Shown one piece after another: positions 1 through 7,860 of a DNA stretch of 64,000 nt. This DNA comes from CAIYPG01 sp903864555 (GTDB taxonomy: Bacteria > Pseudomonadota > Gammaproteobacteria > Burkholderiales > SG8-39). The notes beneath the pieces are model-generated. The model saw nothing but the letters and a program-made list of their open reading frames with translations. It ran no database searches and was not told the origin of the DNA. The translations under genes and the position numbers were made by a program. Within the stretch, counting starts at the first letter, position 1. The number at the start of each line of letters is the position of its first letter. The stretch is taken from contig CANJJT010000001.1 in the NCBI GenBank assembly GCA_947474715.1, forward strand, positions 124,001 through 188,000, read 5' to 3'.

Positions 1-1892
1 GCATTCCCGGGCCGTCGGTTGAGCACCACGTCCTCGACGCGCTCGCGCAGCTCGGGGTCGAGATCGTCATACACGCCGACCATGCCGGCGTTGACGATGC
101 CCATGGTCATGCCCGCCTTGATGGCGTGGTAGAGGAACACCGTGTGGATGGCCTCGCGCGCCGGGTCATTGCCGCGGAAGGAGAAGCTGACATTGGAGAC
201 CCCGCCCGACACCTTGGCGTAGGGCAGGTGCTGGCGGATCCAGCGCGTGGCCTCGATGAAGTCCACGCCGTAATTGTTGTGTTCATCGATGCCGGTGGCA
301 ATGGCAAAGATGTTCGGGTCGAAGATGATGTCTTCGGCGGGAAAGCCCAGCTGCTGCGTCAGCAGTTCGTAGGCACGCCTGCAGATCTCGGTCTTGCGCT
401 GGAAGGTGTCGGCCTGGCCCTGCTCGTCAAAGGCCATGACGATGATGGCAGCGCCATAGCGCTTGCACAGTTTCGCCTGGGCAAGGAAGGCGGCTTCACC
501 TTCCTTGAGCGAAATGGAGTTGACGATGGCCTTGCCCTGCACGCACTTCAGGCCCGCCTCGATCACTTCCCACTTGGAGGAGTCGATCATGATGGGCACG
601 CGCGCGATGTCCGGCTCCGAGGCCACCAGATTCAGGAAGCGCACCATGGCGGCCTTCGAATCCAGCATGGCCTCGTCCATGTTGATGTCGATCACCTGGG
701 CGCCGTTCTCCACCTGCTGGCGTGCCACGGCCAGGGCTTCGTCGTACTGCTCGTTCAGGATCAGCCGGGCGAAGGCCTTGGAGCCGGTGACATTGGTGCG
801 CTCGCCGACGTTGACGAAGAGCGAGCTCTCGTCGATGTTGAAGGCTTCCAGGCCGGACAGACGCAGCTTGCGGTCGGCCTCGGGCGGGCGCCGTGGCGGC
901 AGCGGCTTTACCGCTTTGGCAATGGCGCGGATATGGTCGGGCGTGGTGCCGCAGCAGCCGCCGGCAATGTTCACCAGCCCGGCGCCGGCGAATTCACTCA
1001 GCAGCGAGGAGGTGATATCCGGGGTCTCGTCAAAGCCGGTGTCGCTCATCGGATTGGGCAGGCCGGCATTCGGGTAGACGCAGATGTGCGCCTCGCAGAT
1101 GCGCGACAGCTCTTCGATGTAGGGCCTCATCAGCGTGGCCCCCAGCGCGCAGTTCAAGCCGATGGTCAGCGGGTTGGCGTGCCGCACCGAATTCCAGAAG
1201 GCTTCCACCGTCTGGCCGGACAGGATGCGGCCGGAGGCATCGGTGACCGTGCCCGAAATCATGATGGGCAGGCGCACGCCCTTCTCGTCGAAGAAGGTCT
1301 CGATGGCGAACAGGGCCGCCTTGGCATTCAGCGTGTCGAAGATGGTCTCGACCAGGAACACGTCGACGCCGCCCTCGTACAGCGCACGCGCCTGCTCCAG
1401 GTAGGCAGCCACCAGTTCGTCGAAGGTGACATTGCGCGCGCCCGGGTCATTCACGTCCGGCGAGATCGATGCGGTCTTGGGCGTCGGCCCGAAGGCACCC
1501 GCGGCAAAGCGCGGCGCATCCGGCGTCGAGTATTTCGCGCAGGCGGCCTTGGCCAGGCGCGCCGAGGCGACGTTCATCTCCCAGGCCAGGTCCTCCATGC
1601 GGTAATCGGCCTGGGCCACGCGCGTGGCGCCAAAGGTGTTGGTCTCGAGGATGTCTGCCCCGGCGGCCAGGTACTGCTCATGGATCTCGCTGATGACCTC
1701 CGGACGCGTGAGTGACAGCAACTCGTTGTTGCCCTTCACGTCCTGATCCAGCTCGGCAAAGCGGGTGCCGCGATACTCGGCCTCGCCCAGCTTGTAGCGC
1801 TGGATCATGGTGCCCATGGCGCCGTCCAGGATCAGGATGCGGCGTGACAGCAGGTCACGAAGCTCGTCGGTGCGGTCGGTGTGGCTGGTCAT
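1..1892 (-). CDS. metH: Cobalamin-dependent methionine synthase, N-terminal part (runs off window start)
   Basis: The visible 630 residues cover the homocysteine-binding barrel and the start of the methyltetrahydrofolate (pterin) domain of MetH, which transfers a methyl group from methyl-THF through cobalamin to homocysteine. Zinc ligands are visible: GLNCALG (about residue 245) and GGCCGTTP (about residues 310-313), at the positions known from E. coli MetH. The pterin domain begins near residue 355 (NVGERTNVTG) and continues with DINMDEAMLD. The start is the ATG at 1892-1890, just after a riboswitch/terminator leader. The cobalamin and activation domains lie outside the window. Family call is secure. 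Confidence 0.97.
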   Translation of the reverse strand, partial: MTSHTDRTDELRDLLSRRILILDGAMGTMIQRYKLGEAEYRGTRFAELDQDVKGNNELLSLTRPEVISEIHEQYLAAGADILETNTFGATRVAQADYRMEDLAWEMNVASARLAKAACAKYSTPDAPRFAAGAFGPTPKTASISPDVNDPGARNVTFDELVAAYLEQARALYEGGVDVFLVETIFDTLNAKAALFAIETFFDEKGVRLPIMISGTVTDASGRILSGQTVEAFWNSVRHANPLTIGLNCALGATLMRPYIEELSRICEAHICVYPNAGLPNPMSDTGFDETPDITSSLLSEFAGAGLVNIAGGCCGTTPDHIRAIAKAVKPLPPRRPPEADRKLRLSGLEAFNIDESSLFVNVGERTNVTGSKAFARLILNEQYDEALAVARQQVENGAQVIDINMDEAMLDSKAAMVRFLNLVASEPDIARVPIMIDSSKWEVIEAGLKCVQGKAIVNSISLKEGEAAFLAQAKLCKRYGAAIIVMAFDEQGQADTFQRKTEICRRAYELLTQQLGFPAEDIIFDPNIFAIATGIDEHNNYGVDFIEATRWIRQHLPYAKVSGGVSNVSFSFRGNDPAREAIHTVFLYHAIKAGMTMGIVNAGMVGVYDDLDPELRERVEDVVLNRRPGN

Positions 1893-1902
1893 GTCGGAAT
1901 CC

Positions 1903-1955
1903 AAATAAAAAACCCGTTCAGCTGGCGCATTTGCGGCAATGCAGCTAAACGGGTT
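1903..1955 (-). terminator. Intrinsic terminator/attenuator in the metH leader
   Basis: On the minus strand AACCCGTTTAGCTG pairs with CAGCTGAACGGGTT (one mismatch/bulge), with an inner GCATT/AATGC stem, followed directly by a run of T (TTTTTTATTT). The T-run ends about 10 bases before the metH start codon, so this stem would stop transcription before the gene. It lies immediately 3' of the riboswitch-like core, the usual place for an expression platform. Confidence 0.85.
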
Positions 1956-1956
1956 T

Positions 1957-2031
1957 CCCTCGCTTTAGCCGTATTTTTTTTGCACCCCATCTTTCGGGTG
2001 GCGCCCGCAAGCTGATGTCAAATCGGCGCGA
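1957..2031 (-). ncRNA. SAM-II (SAM-alpha) riboswitch aptamer upstream of metH
   Basis: Read on the minus strand, the leader has the SAM-II hallmarks in order. A P1 strand GCGCC is followed by GATTTG, then CTTGC, then the returning P1 strand GGCGC. A small extra hairpin follows (CACCC...GGGTG), then an A-rich stretch and the pseudoknot strand CGGCTAAAG. GAUUU and GCUAAA are the conserved SAM-binding sequences of the SAM-II class, which controls methionine/SAM synthesis genes mainly in alphaproteobacteria. It starts where transcription from the adjacent promoter should begin and ends at a terminator. Recognition is by eye, not by a covariance model. Confidence 0.8.
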
Positions 2032-2037
2032 GGCGAA

Positions 2038-2066
2038 ACAGTAACGATTCAAGGGGTTAATGTCAA
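2038..2066 (-). promoter_or_regulatory. Sigma70-type promoter of metH
   Basis: Minus strand: a perfect -35 TTGACA (2066-2061), 17 bases of spacer, then TACTGT (2043-2038) as the -10. The predicted start of transcription, near 2031, coincides with the 5' end of the riboswitch-like aptamer. Confidence 0.65.
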
Positions 2067-2081
2067 ATATAGTCAGGCTGT

Positions 2082-2426
2082 TCAAGTGTTTGTGATGCCG
2101 CTCGAGCCCATCAGTGGCGCCATTCCATGGCGTGAGCGTGCCCTGCTGCATTGCTCGTCCCCTGGCTGCACTTCACGGCAGGGCGAGGGGCGTTGTTGGT
2201 AAATGCGGCAGCTGAGGTCCTCGCCGACTGCACCCTGCAATGCGGCACACCGCGGCGTCTTGCGGTTGGTACCCGCCATGCAACTGAAGGTGGCATTCAC
2301 CTGCTCGGTCAGTTCCAGCGGGATGGCATTGGCTGCGGCTTCAGCCCAGTAGAAGGACACCCGAAAGCTGGCGCAGCAGGCGCCACAGGTCTGGCAGGGC
2401 GACTGGGTGACCGGTTCGGAACGCAT
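2082..2426 (-). CDS. YkgJ-family cysteine cluster protein
   Basis: A 114-residue protein with the cysteine pattern of the YkgJ/UPF0153 zinc- or iron-chelating family: CQTCGACC at residues 10-17, then a C at about 49, RCAAL near 59, CRIYQQRPSPCRE near 73-84, and a final C before SRARSRHG. Biochemical function of the family is not established; metal or Fe-S binding is inferred from the cysteines. The start ATG at 2426 has no strong ribosome-binding site. The stop lies only about 15 bases upstream of the metH -35 box, so metH seems to have its own promoter rather than depending on this gene. Confidence 0.85.
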   Translation of the reverse strand: MRSEPVTQSPCQTCGACCASFRVSFYWAEAAANAIPLELTEQVNATFSCMAGTNRKTPRCAALQGAVGEDLSCRIYQQRPSPCREVQPGDEQCSRARSRHGMAPLMGSSGITNT

Positions 2427-2516
2427 GGCAGGCAGGTGTCTCCGGGGATAGGGCGGGATGGGTGAGCATTCCGGTCCGCAATGCAGATGATAATAATACG
2501 GTGATTCAGTTAATGA

Positions 2517-2531
2517 TGAAGATGATTATCA
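2517..2531. promoter_or_regulatory. Candidate Fur box in divergent intergenic region
   Basis: TGAAGATGATTATCA matches the Fur 7-1-7 consensus TGATAATNATTATCA at 12 of 14 defined positions. Two weaker GATAAT-containing matches flank it (near 2488-2502 and 2540-2554). The AT-rich stretch contrasts sharply with the GC-rich surroundings and lies between the divergent cysteine-cluster gene and the MFS transporter gene. Confidence 0.5.
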
Positions 2532-2606
2532 CTCAATATCGATAATAATTGCTTGGTTAGACGGGTTCGTATGGGCGCTCCGACCGCGGGTCTCGCCACC
2601 GTCATT

Positions 2607-2645
2607 GTGGCCGGTTTCATGCAGGCTTCCTCATGAACCGGCCAC
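2607..2645 (+). other. Strong hairpin in the leader of the MFS gene
   Basis: GTGGCCGGTT pairs perfectly with AACCGGCCAC, extended by CATG/CATG with one bulged T. No T-run follows, so it is not a standard terminator. It sits about 60-100 bases upstream of the presumed TTG start of the MFS gene. Confidence 0.5.
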
Positions 2646-2708
2646 CTCAGCAACCTGGCCGCAGGCCGCGTCGTTAGCGCCGCAGTGATGGCGCGATAGA
2701 CTCGTGGC

Positions 2709-4013
2709 TTGTCCAGTGATTCTCCAGCCGCCGCTTATCCGCTTCTGCGCATGGCCTTCCTTGTCTGGGGGCTGGCCGCAGCGCTGTATTTCATCGCCTT
2801 CTTTCATCGTGTCACGCCGGCGGTCATCACCGGTGAACTGATGGCCGAGTTCAGCCTGGGGGCTGCGGCATTGGGCAATCTGTCGGCGTTTTACTTCTAC
2901 AGTTATGTTGGCTTGCAAATTCCTTTTGGCATGCTGCTGGATCGCTGGGGCGCCCGCAGGGTGCTCACCGCCGGCTGCCTGATGGCCGGTTTGGGTGCAG
3001 CGGCCTTCGCACTTTCCTCGAGCTTTGCCCTGGCGGCCACCGGACGTTTGCTGGTGGGCGCCGCGGTGGGGGTGGCTTTTGTTGCCATGCTCAAGCTGGC
3101 CGCACACTGGTTTGCACCGTCCCGCTTTGCCATGCTGTCCGGTCTGGCGCTGTTGACCGGCATCCTCGGTGCCATCAGTGCGGGTGCTCCGCTGCGCCTG
3201 GCGACGGATCTGTTCGGCTGGCGTTCCGCCATTCTGGTGGTCGCCGCGATGTCCCTGCTGCTCGCGGCCGCCATCTGGCGGGTGGTGCGTGACGACCCTG
3301 CCGACCGCGGCCTGCGCAGTCATGCAACTGGCCAAGCCGTCGAGCACCAGGCCTTGCAGAGGCCGGGGGCCCTCGCCGGGCTGAAAGCCGTGGCTGCCTA
3401 CCGCAACATCTGGCTGATCTTCTTTCTGTGCGGCGGATTCACCGGACCGATGCTGACCTTTGCCGGGCTATGGGGTGTGCCTTTCCTGACCATGCAATAC
3501 GGCCTGTCCACGGCCCAGGCGGCGCTGGTGACCTCGGCCATGATGCTGGCCTGGGGCCTGGCAGGTCCGCTCCTGGGGGCGCTGTCCGATCGTATCGGCC
3601 GGCGCAAGCCCGTCTATGCCGCGGGGATGGTGCTGGCAACGCTCGCGTGGGCGGTGGTCTGGATGGTGCCGGGCCTGCCGCTGGCCTTGTTGATCGCCTT
3701 GCTCCTGCTGGCCGGTATCGCCACCGGCAGCGTCATCATCTCCTTTGCTTTTGCCAAGGAATCCGCACCGGCTCATCTGTCTGGCACCACAGGCGGTATC
3801 ACCAACATGGGCAACATGATGGGTGGCTTGATCATGCAGCCTGCCGTGGGCTGGGTGCTCGACCGCATGTGGGCCGGGCAGCTTGCAGGCGGGGTGCCGG
3901 TGTATGACTTCGCCGCCTATCGTGCGGGTTTCTCGTTGATGCTGGTGTGGCTTGTGGCCGGCATGGTGCTCTTGGCCATGACACGAGAAACGCATTGCCG
4001 GCAGCAGGGCTGA
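2709..4013 (+). CDS. MFS transporter
   Basis: A 434-residue major facilitator with about 12 hydrophobic segments. The signature loop between segments 2 and 3 is visible (GMLLDRWGARR, about residues 77-87), with its repeat in the second half (GALSDRIGRRKP, about 295-306). The central loop is near residues 195-225. The reading frame opens with TTG at 2709; the first in-frame ATG is at 2751 (MAFLVWGL), very close to the first membrane segment, so TTG is favoured. Substrate cannot be told from sequence. The upstream Fur-like DNA would fit an iron-related substrate but proves nothing. Confidence 0.88.
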   Translation: MSSDSPAAAYPLLRMAFLVWGLAAALYFIAFFHRVTPAVITGELMAEFSLGAAALGNLSAFYFYSYVGLQIPFGMLLDRWGARRVLTAGCLMAGLGAAAFALSSSFALAATGRLLVGAAVGVAFVAMLKLAAHWFAPSRFAMLSGLALLTGILGAISAGAPLRLATDLFGWRSAILVVAAMSLLLAAAIWRVVRDDPADRGLRSHATGQAVEHQALQRPGALAGLKAVAAYRNIWLIFFLCGGFTGPMLTFAGLWGVPFLTMQYGLSTAQAALVTSAMMLAWGLAGPLLGALSDRIGRRKPVYAAGMVLATLAWAVVWMVPGLPLALLIALLLLAGIATGSVIISFAFAKESAPAHLSGTTGGITNMGNMMGGLIMQPAVGWVLDRMWAGQLAGGVPVYDFAAYRAGFSLMLVWLVAGMVLLAMTRETHCRQQG

Positions 4014-4076
4014 GCCCTGCTTGCGGTGTCACCGGGTGAGCGTTGGTGACGCGTGCGCTGGCCCGGTGTCACAGTG

Positions 4077-4814
4077 TCAGTTGGCCGGCTTGGGCGGTTC
4101 GCTCATTTTGCGCAGGGTACCGTCCTTGCGCATTTCACTGAGCGCGGCAAAGAAGGCGCGCACGGTTTCCCGTGGCAGGTCGCGGCTGCAGGCCAGCCAG
4201 TAATCCTGGCTCATCAGCGCGGAGAATACCTCCTTGACGGCAACGCCCTGCTGCTTGGCAATCTGATTGGCGTTATGGCCCTGAGTGACCCAGATGTCGA
4301 TGCTGCCTGGCTGATTGCGGTCCAGGCTCAGCTTCGCGGGAAGGTCGCGGTCACGGTCCAGTTCCATGAGTTTGGTGAAACCCTGCGAGCGCAATTGTTC
4401 CGCTCGCGCATCGCGAACCACCCCCACCCGAAAGGCCTTGAGCTCATCCACCTTGGCGATGCGTTCGGCAAAGCCTTCCAACGCAAATGCGGACCAGTAA
4501 CCGCGCACCAGCGGGCCAACCCATTGAAAGGCATTGTTCCGGCTGGTCAGGCGCGCTGTCGAGTAGACACAGGTGTCGGGCTCCAGCTGGGCGCGCGAAT
4601 AGGCTTCGCTCCAGGGCAGTATTTTGATGTCCACAGGCACTTTGGCGCGTGCCGCCATTTCGGTCACCACCAGTGTGGCCATGCCGGCAGGCTTCCCATC
4701 CACGCTGAAGTTGAGCGGCGGATTTTCCTCAGTGAGGAAATTGACTGCGTGGGCCAACCGGGTGAATGGGACTGCGGCAAGCAACAGCATCAGTACTGCA
4801 ACAAAACTGCGCAT
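4077..4814 (-). CDS. Periplasmic solute-binding protein, family 3 type
   Basis: A 245-residue exported protein. The start at 4814 is preceded by GGAAGGGAGGT, and the N-terminus is a clear signal peptide ending at RLAHA (about residue 22). The mature part begins VNFLTEENPPLNF and includes CVYSTARLTSRN, the layout of bacterial extracellular solute-binding family 3 proteins (amino-acid ABC receptors and the stand-alone TransportSubset found in many betaproteobacteria). No permease or ATPase gene is adjacent, so it may act as an orphan receptor. Ligand unknown. The frame extends upstream to 4883 but lacks a signal-peptide-like N-terminus there. Confidence 0.8.
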   Translation of the reverse strand: MRSFVAVLMLLLAAVPFTRLAHAVNFLTEENPPLNFSVDGKPAGMATLVVTEMAARAKVPVDIKILPWSEAYSRAQLEPDTCVYSTARLTSRNNAFQWVGPLVRGYWSAFALEGFAERIAKVDELKAFRVGVVRDARAEQLRSQGFTKLMELDRDRDLPAKLSLDRNQPGSIDIWVTQGHNANQIAKQQGVAVKEVFSALMSQDYWLACSRDLPRETVRAFFAALSEMRKDGTLRKMSEPPKPAN

Positions 4815-5003
4815 CTGTGACCTCCCTTCCAACCTTTCGGTATGAACGGGTGGTGCCGGTTCGGAACGTCGCCAAGCATCCACACGTCGACGTCAGTCTG
4901 CGCACGATCACGCAAGCCGTGAGGACAGGATACGTGACTTCTGATGCCGAAAAATGACATAAGTCAACTGAAGGGCGCTGCCGGGACAGCACCGCGCGGT
5001 GAC

Positions 5004-5708
5004 CTATTTCGGCGGCAGGATGCTCACTTTGAGGTTGGCCAGTCCGTCGATGCTGGCGTGCAACACGTCTCCGGTCTTGGCGGCACCGACGCCGGCCGGG
5101 GTGCCGGTCATGATGAGGTCGCCCGCTTCAAGGGTGTAGTGGCGTGAGAGGAATTCGATCTGCTCGGCCACGTTCCAGATCATCTGGTCAATGTTGGAAT
5201 CCTGCTTGAGCTGGCCGTTGACCGTCAGCTTCAGTCCGGCCCTGGCCGGATGGCCGATGCTGGCCGCCGGCGTCAGTGCACCCATGGGCGCCGCCTGGTC
5301 AAAGTCCTTGCCGAAAGTCCACGGGCGGCCCTTGTCCTTGCCTACCTGCTGCAGGTCCCGCCGGGTCATGTCCAGGCCGACACCGTAGCCGTAGACATGT
5401 TCCAGGGCCTGGCCGACGGCGATGCGGAATCCGCCCTTGCCCAGGGCCACCACCATCTCGGTTTCCCAGTGCAGGTCGGCGGTCATGGGCGCGTAATGGA
5501 TCTGACCCTGCTCCCCTGGTGCAATGGGCACGACATCATGCGCGGCCTTGGCGAAGAAGAAGGGCTGTTCACGGCCATCGCCGCCCATTTCCTTCTGGTG
5601 TTCAACGTAATTGCGGCCGACGCAGAACACCCGGCGGATGGGAAAGCGGGCGTCGGAGCCGACCACGGGGAGGGAGGGAATGTCCCAGAGCGGAATGGAG
5701 GTTTTCAT
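5004..5708 (-). CDS. Fumarylacetoacetate hydrolase-family protein (fumarylpyruvate hydrolase-like)
   Basis: A 234-residue FAH-fold hydrolase. The core starts with FCVGRNYVEH (about residues 28-37). The metal-binding acidic residues are in LHWETEM (about 79-85), followed by GYGVGLDMTRRDLQ (about 109-122), KDFD and the C-terminal GDLIMTGTPAGVG loop (about 197-209). Close relatives hydrolyse fumarylpyruvate in gentisate degradation or decarboxylate oxaloacetate; which applies here is not evident because no aromatic pathway gene is nearby. It is on the same strand as the NMG operon, about 85 bases beyond it. Confidence 0.85.
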   Translation of the reverse strand: MKTSIPLWDIPSLPVVGSDARFPIRRVFCVGRNYVEHQKEMGGDGREQPFFFAKAAHDVVPIAPGEQGQIHYAPMTADLHWETEMVVALGKGGFRIAVGQALEHVYGYGVGLDMTRRDLQQVGKDKGRPWTFGKDFDQAAPMGALTPAASIGHPARAGLKLTVNGQLKQDSNIDQMIWNVAEQIEFLSRHYTLEAGDLIMTGTPAGVGAAKTGDVLHASIDGLANLKVSILPPK

Positions 5709-5776
5709 GATCGGGATTGTGGCACAGCGGCCTGCTTTCCTGCCGGAGGGCGGCCTTCGCGCGCCCCTAAGTCAGG

Positions 5777-5803
5777 GCGCCTGACGGCAATGCTGTCAGG
5801 CGC
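5777..5803 (-). terminator. Hairpin at the end of mgsC
   Basis: GCGCCTGAC pairs perfectly with GTCAGGCGC across a 9-base loop and overlaps the mgsC stop codon. There is no U-run on the minus strand, so it may stabilise or end the NMG operon transcript rather than act as a classical terminator. Confidence 0.45.
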
Positions 5804-7160
5804 TCTCAGTTCCTGGTACCCAGCTGGTGCCCGCCAGCGGCACGCCGGCCATGGCGGCGGCCTCCACCGTCAGCGCAACCAGGTCCTCGCGCTCCAGGTG
5901 ATGCACGTTCTGTTTGCCACAGGCCCGCGCGATGGTGGTGAGTTCCATGTTGAGGGTCTTGAGGTAGTTGCGCACGTGACGCGCGCCCACTGCCGGCTCC
6001 AGCCGCTGTTCCAGCACGGCGTCCTGGGTGGTCACGCCCACCGGGCATTTGCCGGTGTGGCAATGGTGGCAATAGCCCGGTGCCGTCCCCAGCGCGGCAT
6101 AGTCTTCCACCGCTGAATGACGGGTGCCGTTCTGCAGGTAGCTCTCGTGGTTGCAGCCCAGCGCCATCAGCACACCCTGCCCGATGGCTACGGCATCGGC
6201 ACCCATGGCCAATGCCTTGGCAACATCGGCGCCGGTGCGTATGCCGCCAGAGACGATGAGCTGGACCTGGTCCTTCATGTCCAGTTCTTCGAGCGCCTGT
6301 ACCGCCTGCCTGACCGCGGCCAGGGTGGGGATGCCGACATGCTCGATGAAAACGCTCTGGGTGGCGGCGGTGCCGCCCTGCATGCCATCCACGACGATCA
6401 CATCGGCGCCGGCATGCACTGCCAGCTTGACGTCATGCAGGGTGCGGGTTGCCCCCACCTTGACGTAGATGGGCTTTTCCCAATCGGTGATCTCGCGCAA
6501 CTCCTGGATCTTGATGGTGAGGTCGTCCGGCCCGGTCCAGTCCGGATGCCGGCAGGCCGAGCGCTGGTCAACGTTCTCGGGGAGGGTGCGCATTTTCGCC
6601 ACCCGGGGGTTGACCTTCTGGCCGAGCAGCATGCCGCCGCCGCCGGGTTTGGCCCCCTGCCCGATCACCACTTCAATGGCGTCGGCGCGCCGCACGTCAT
6701 CCGGATTGAAGCCGTAGCGTGAGGGCAGGCATTGGTAGATGAGGGTCTTGGAGGACTCGCGTTCCTCCGCGGTCATGCCGCCATCGCCGGTGGTCGTGGA
6801 AGTACCCACTTCCGTGGCAGCCCGCCCCAATGCTTCCTTCACGTTGGCCGACAGCGCGCCAAAGCTCATGCCGGCGATGGTGATGGGAATGGCCAGTTCG
6901 ATGGGTTTGCTGGCGAAGCGGGTGCCCAGCAGGGTCTTGGTATCGCAGCGCTCCCGATAGCCTTCCAGCGGATAGCGCGACAGGGAGGCGCCGAGAAACA
7001 CCAGGTCATCGAAGTGCGGCAGCTTGCGCTTGGCGCCCAGGCCGCGGATTTCGTACAGGCCATGCGCCGAGGCGTTCTGGATGTAGTCCAGGGTCTTGCG
7101 GTCATAGCCCCAGCTTTCCTCGCGCTGGATGGGACGGTGGAACTCGATGGGCTTGGTCAT
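5796..7160 (-). CDS. mgsC: N-methylglutamate synthase subunit C (glutamate-synthase-like FMN domain)
   Basis: A 454-residue protein homologous to the FMN-binding alpha/beta barrel of glutamate synthase. Visible motifs are TGDGGMTAEER, GQGAKPGGGGMLLGQKV, the flavin-site ADVIVVDGMQGGTAA, a late SGGIRTGADVAKALAMGADAV, and a cysteine cluster near the end (CHHCHTGKCPVGV) as for the 3Fe-4S site of GltB. In the NMG pathway MgsABC condenses methylamine with glutamate to N-methylglutamate. The start chosen is the ATG at 7160 just after the mgsB stop; an in-frame ATG at 7190 would overlap mgsB. Last gene of the operon. The same fold is called GlxD in other contexts. Confidence 0.92.
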   Translation of the reverse strand: MTKPIEFHRPIQREESWGYDRKTLDYIQNASAHGLYEIRGLGAKRKLPHFDDLVFLGASLSRYPLEGYRERCDTKTLLGTRFASKPIELAIPITIAGMSFGALSANVKEALGRAATEVGTSTTTGDGGMTAEERESSKTLIYQCLPSRYGFNPDDVRRADAIEVVIGQGAKPGGGGMLLGQKVNPRVAKMRTLPENVDQRSACRHPDWTGPDDLTIKIQELREITDWEKPIYVKVGATRTLHDVKLAVHAGADVIVVDGMQGGTAATQSVFIEHVGIPTLAAVRQAVQALEELDMKDQVQLIVSGGIRTGADVAKALAMGADAVAIGQGVLMALGCNHESYLQNGTRHSAVEDYAALGTAPGYCHHCHTGKCPVGVTTQDAVLEQRLEPAVGARHVRNYLKTLNMELTTIARACGKQNVHHLEREDLVALTVEAAAMAGVPLAGTSWVPGTESA

Positions 7161-7164
7161 GGCT

Positions 7165-7860
7165 TCAATATTCCTGGTTGGCGTCGGCATTCCAGTGATA
7201 CAGGCTGCGCATGGACGCGATGCGGCGGAAGGATTTCGGATCGTGGGACAGGCCGGCGGCGCCCAGGAGTTGCACGACGGCTGCGTAATCGGCGGCCGTC
7301 ATGGGTTCCTCATGGGCATCCGCGCCCAGGGATTTCACCTGCCCGCGGACATAGATGACCGCTTCGTAGAGCGAATCTCCGAGGCCGTCCCCGGCATCGC
7401 CGCAGATCACCAGGCGGCCTGCCTGGGCCATGAAGGCGCAGTAGTCGCCCACTGATCCGCCCACGACGATGTCGATGCCCTTCATGGAAATGCCACAGCG
7501 CAGGGAGGCATCGCCATCGATGACCAGCAGGCCGCCATGGGCGGCGGCACCAGCGGCCACCGAGGCAAAGCCCTTCACGTGGACGCGGCCCGAACTCATG
7601 CCCTCGGCCACGCTGGGGCCGGCATTGCCCTGCACCGTGATGCTGGCCTGCTTGTTCATGCCGCCGGCGTAATAGCCGGCATGGCCTTCGATGCGGATGC
7701 TGACCGGTGCATCCACGCCGACGGCGATGTTGTGTGCACCGTCCGGATTGAGGACGCAGACTTCGTTCACGCCGCCCAGGTCCTGGTGCAGCCGCTGGTT
7801 GAGTTGCCGCAGCGGTTCGCGCGCGAGATCGAAGCTGAGGGTCTGGCTGGCAGCGTTCAT
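7165..7860 (-). CDS. mgsB: N-methylglutamate synthase subunit B (GXGXG domain)
   Basis: A 231-residue protein resembling the C-terminal GXGXG beta-helix domain of glutamate synthase, with a run of glycine-rich repeats (GHAGYYAGGMN, GNAGPSVAEGM, GDASLRCGISM, GGSVGDYCAFM, GDAGDGLGDSLYEA). In the MgsABC complex it is the structural partner between the amidotransferase-like MgsA and the flavin subunit MgsC. The ATG at 7860 is preceded by GGAGGA and overlaps the mgsA stop as ATGA, a sign of translational coupling; an upstream ATG at 7872 is less likely. Confidence 0.92.
   Translation of the reverse strand: MNAASQTLSFDLAREPLRQLNQRLHQDLGGVNEVCVLNPDGAHNIAVGVDAPVSIRIEGHAGYYAGGMNKQASITVQGNAGPSVAEGMSSGRVHVKGFASVAAGAAAHGGLLVIDGDASLRCGISMKGIDIVVGGSVGDYCAFMAQAGRLVICGDAGDGLGDSLYEAVIYVRGQVKSLGADAHEEPMTAADYAAVVQLLGAAGLSHDPKSFRRIASMRSLYHWNADANQEY

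Noticed and set aside
126..1715. Long plus-strand open frame (529 codons) opposite metH
   Set aside because: It lies antisense to a secure metH, its translation has no recognisable motif, and it reflects GC-rich codon bias in the third position.
5716..5740. TGGCAC-containing sigma54-like site near the FAH-family gene
   Set aside because: GG-to-GC spacing is 13 and the second element is poor.
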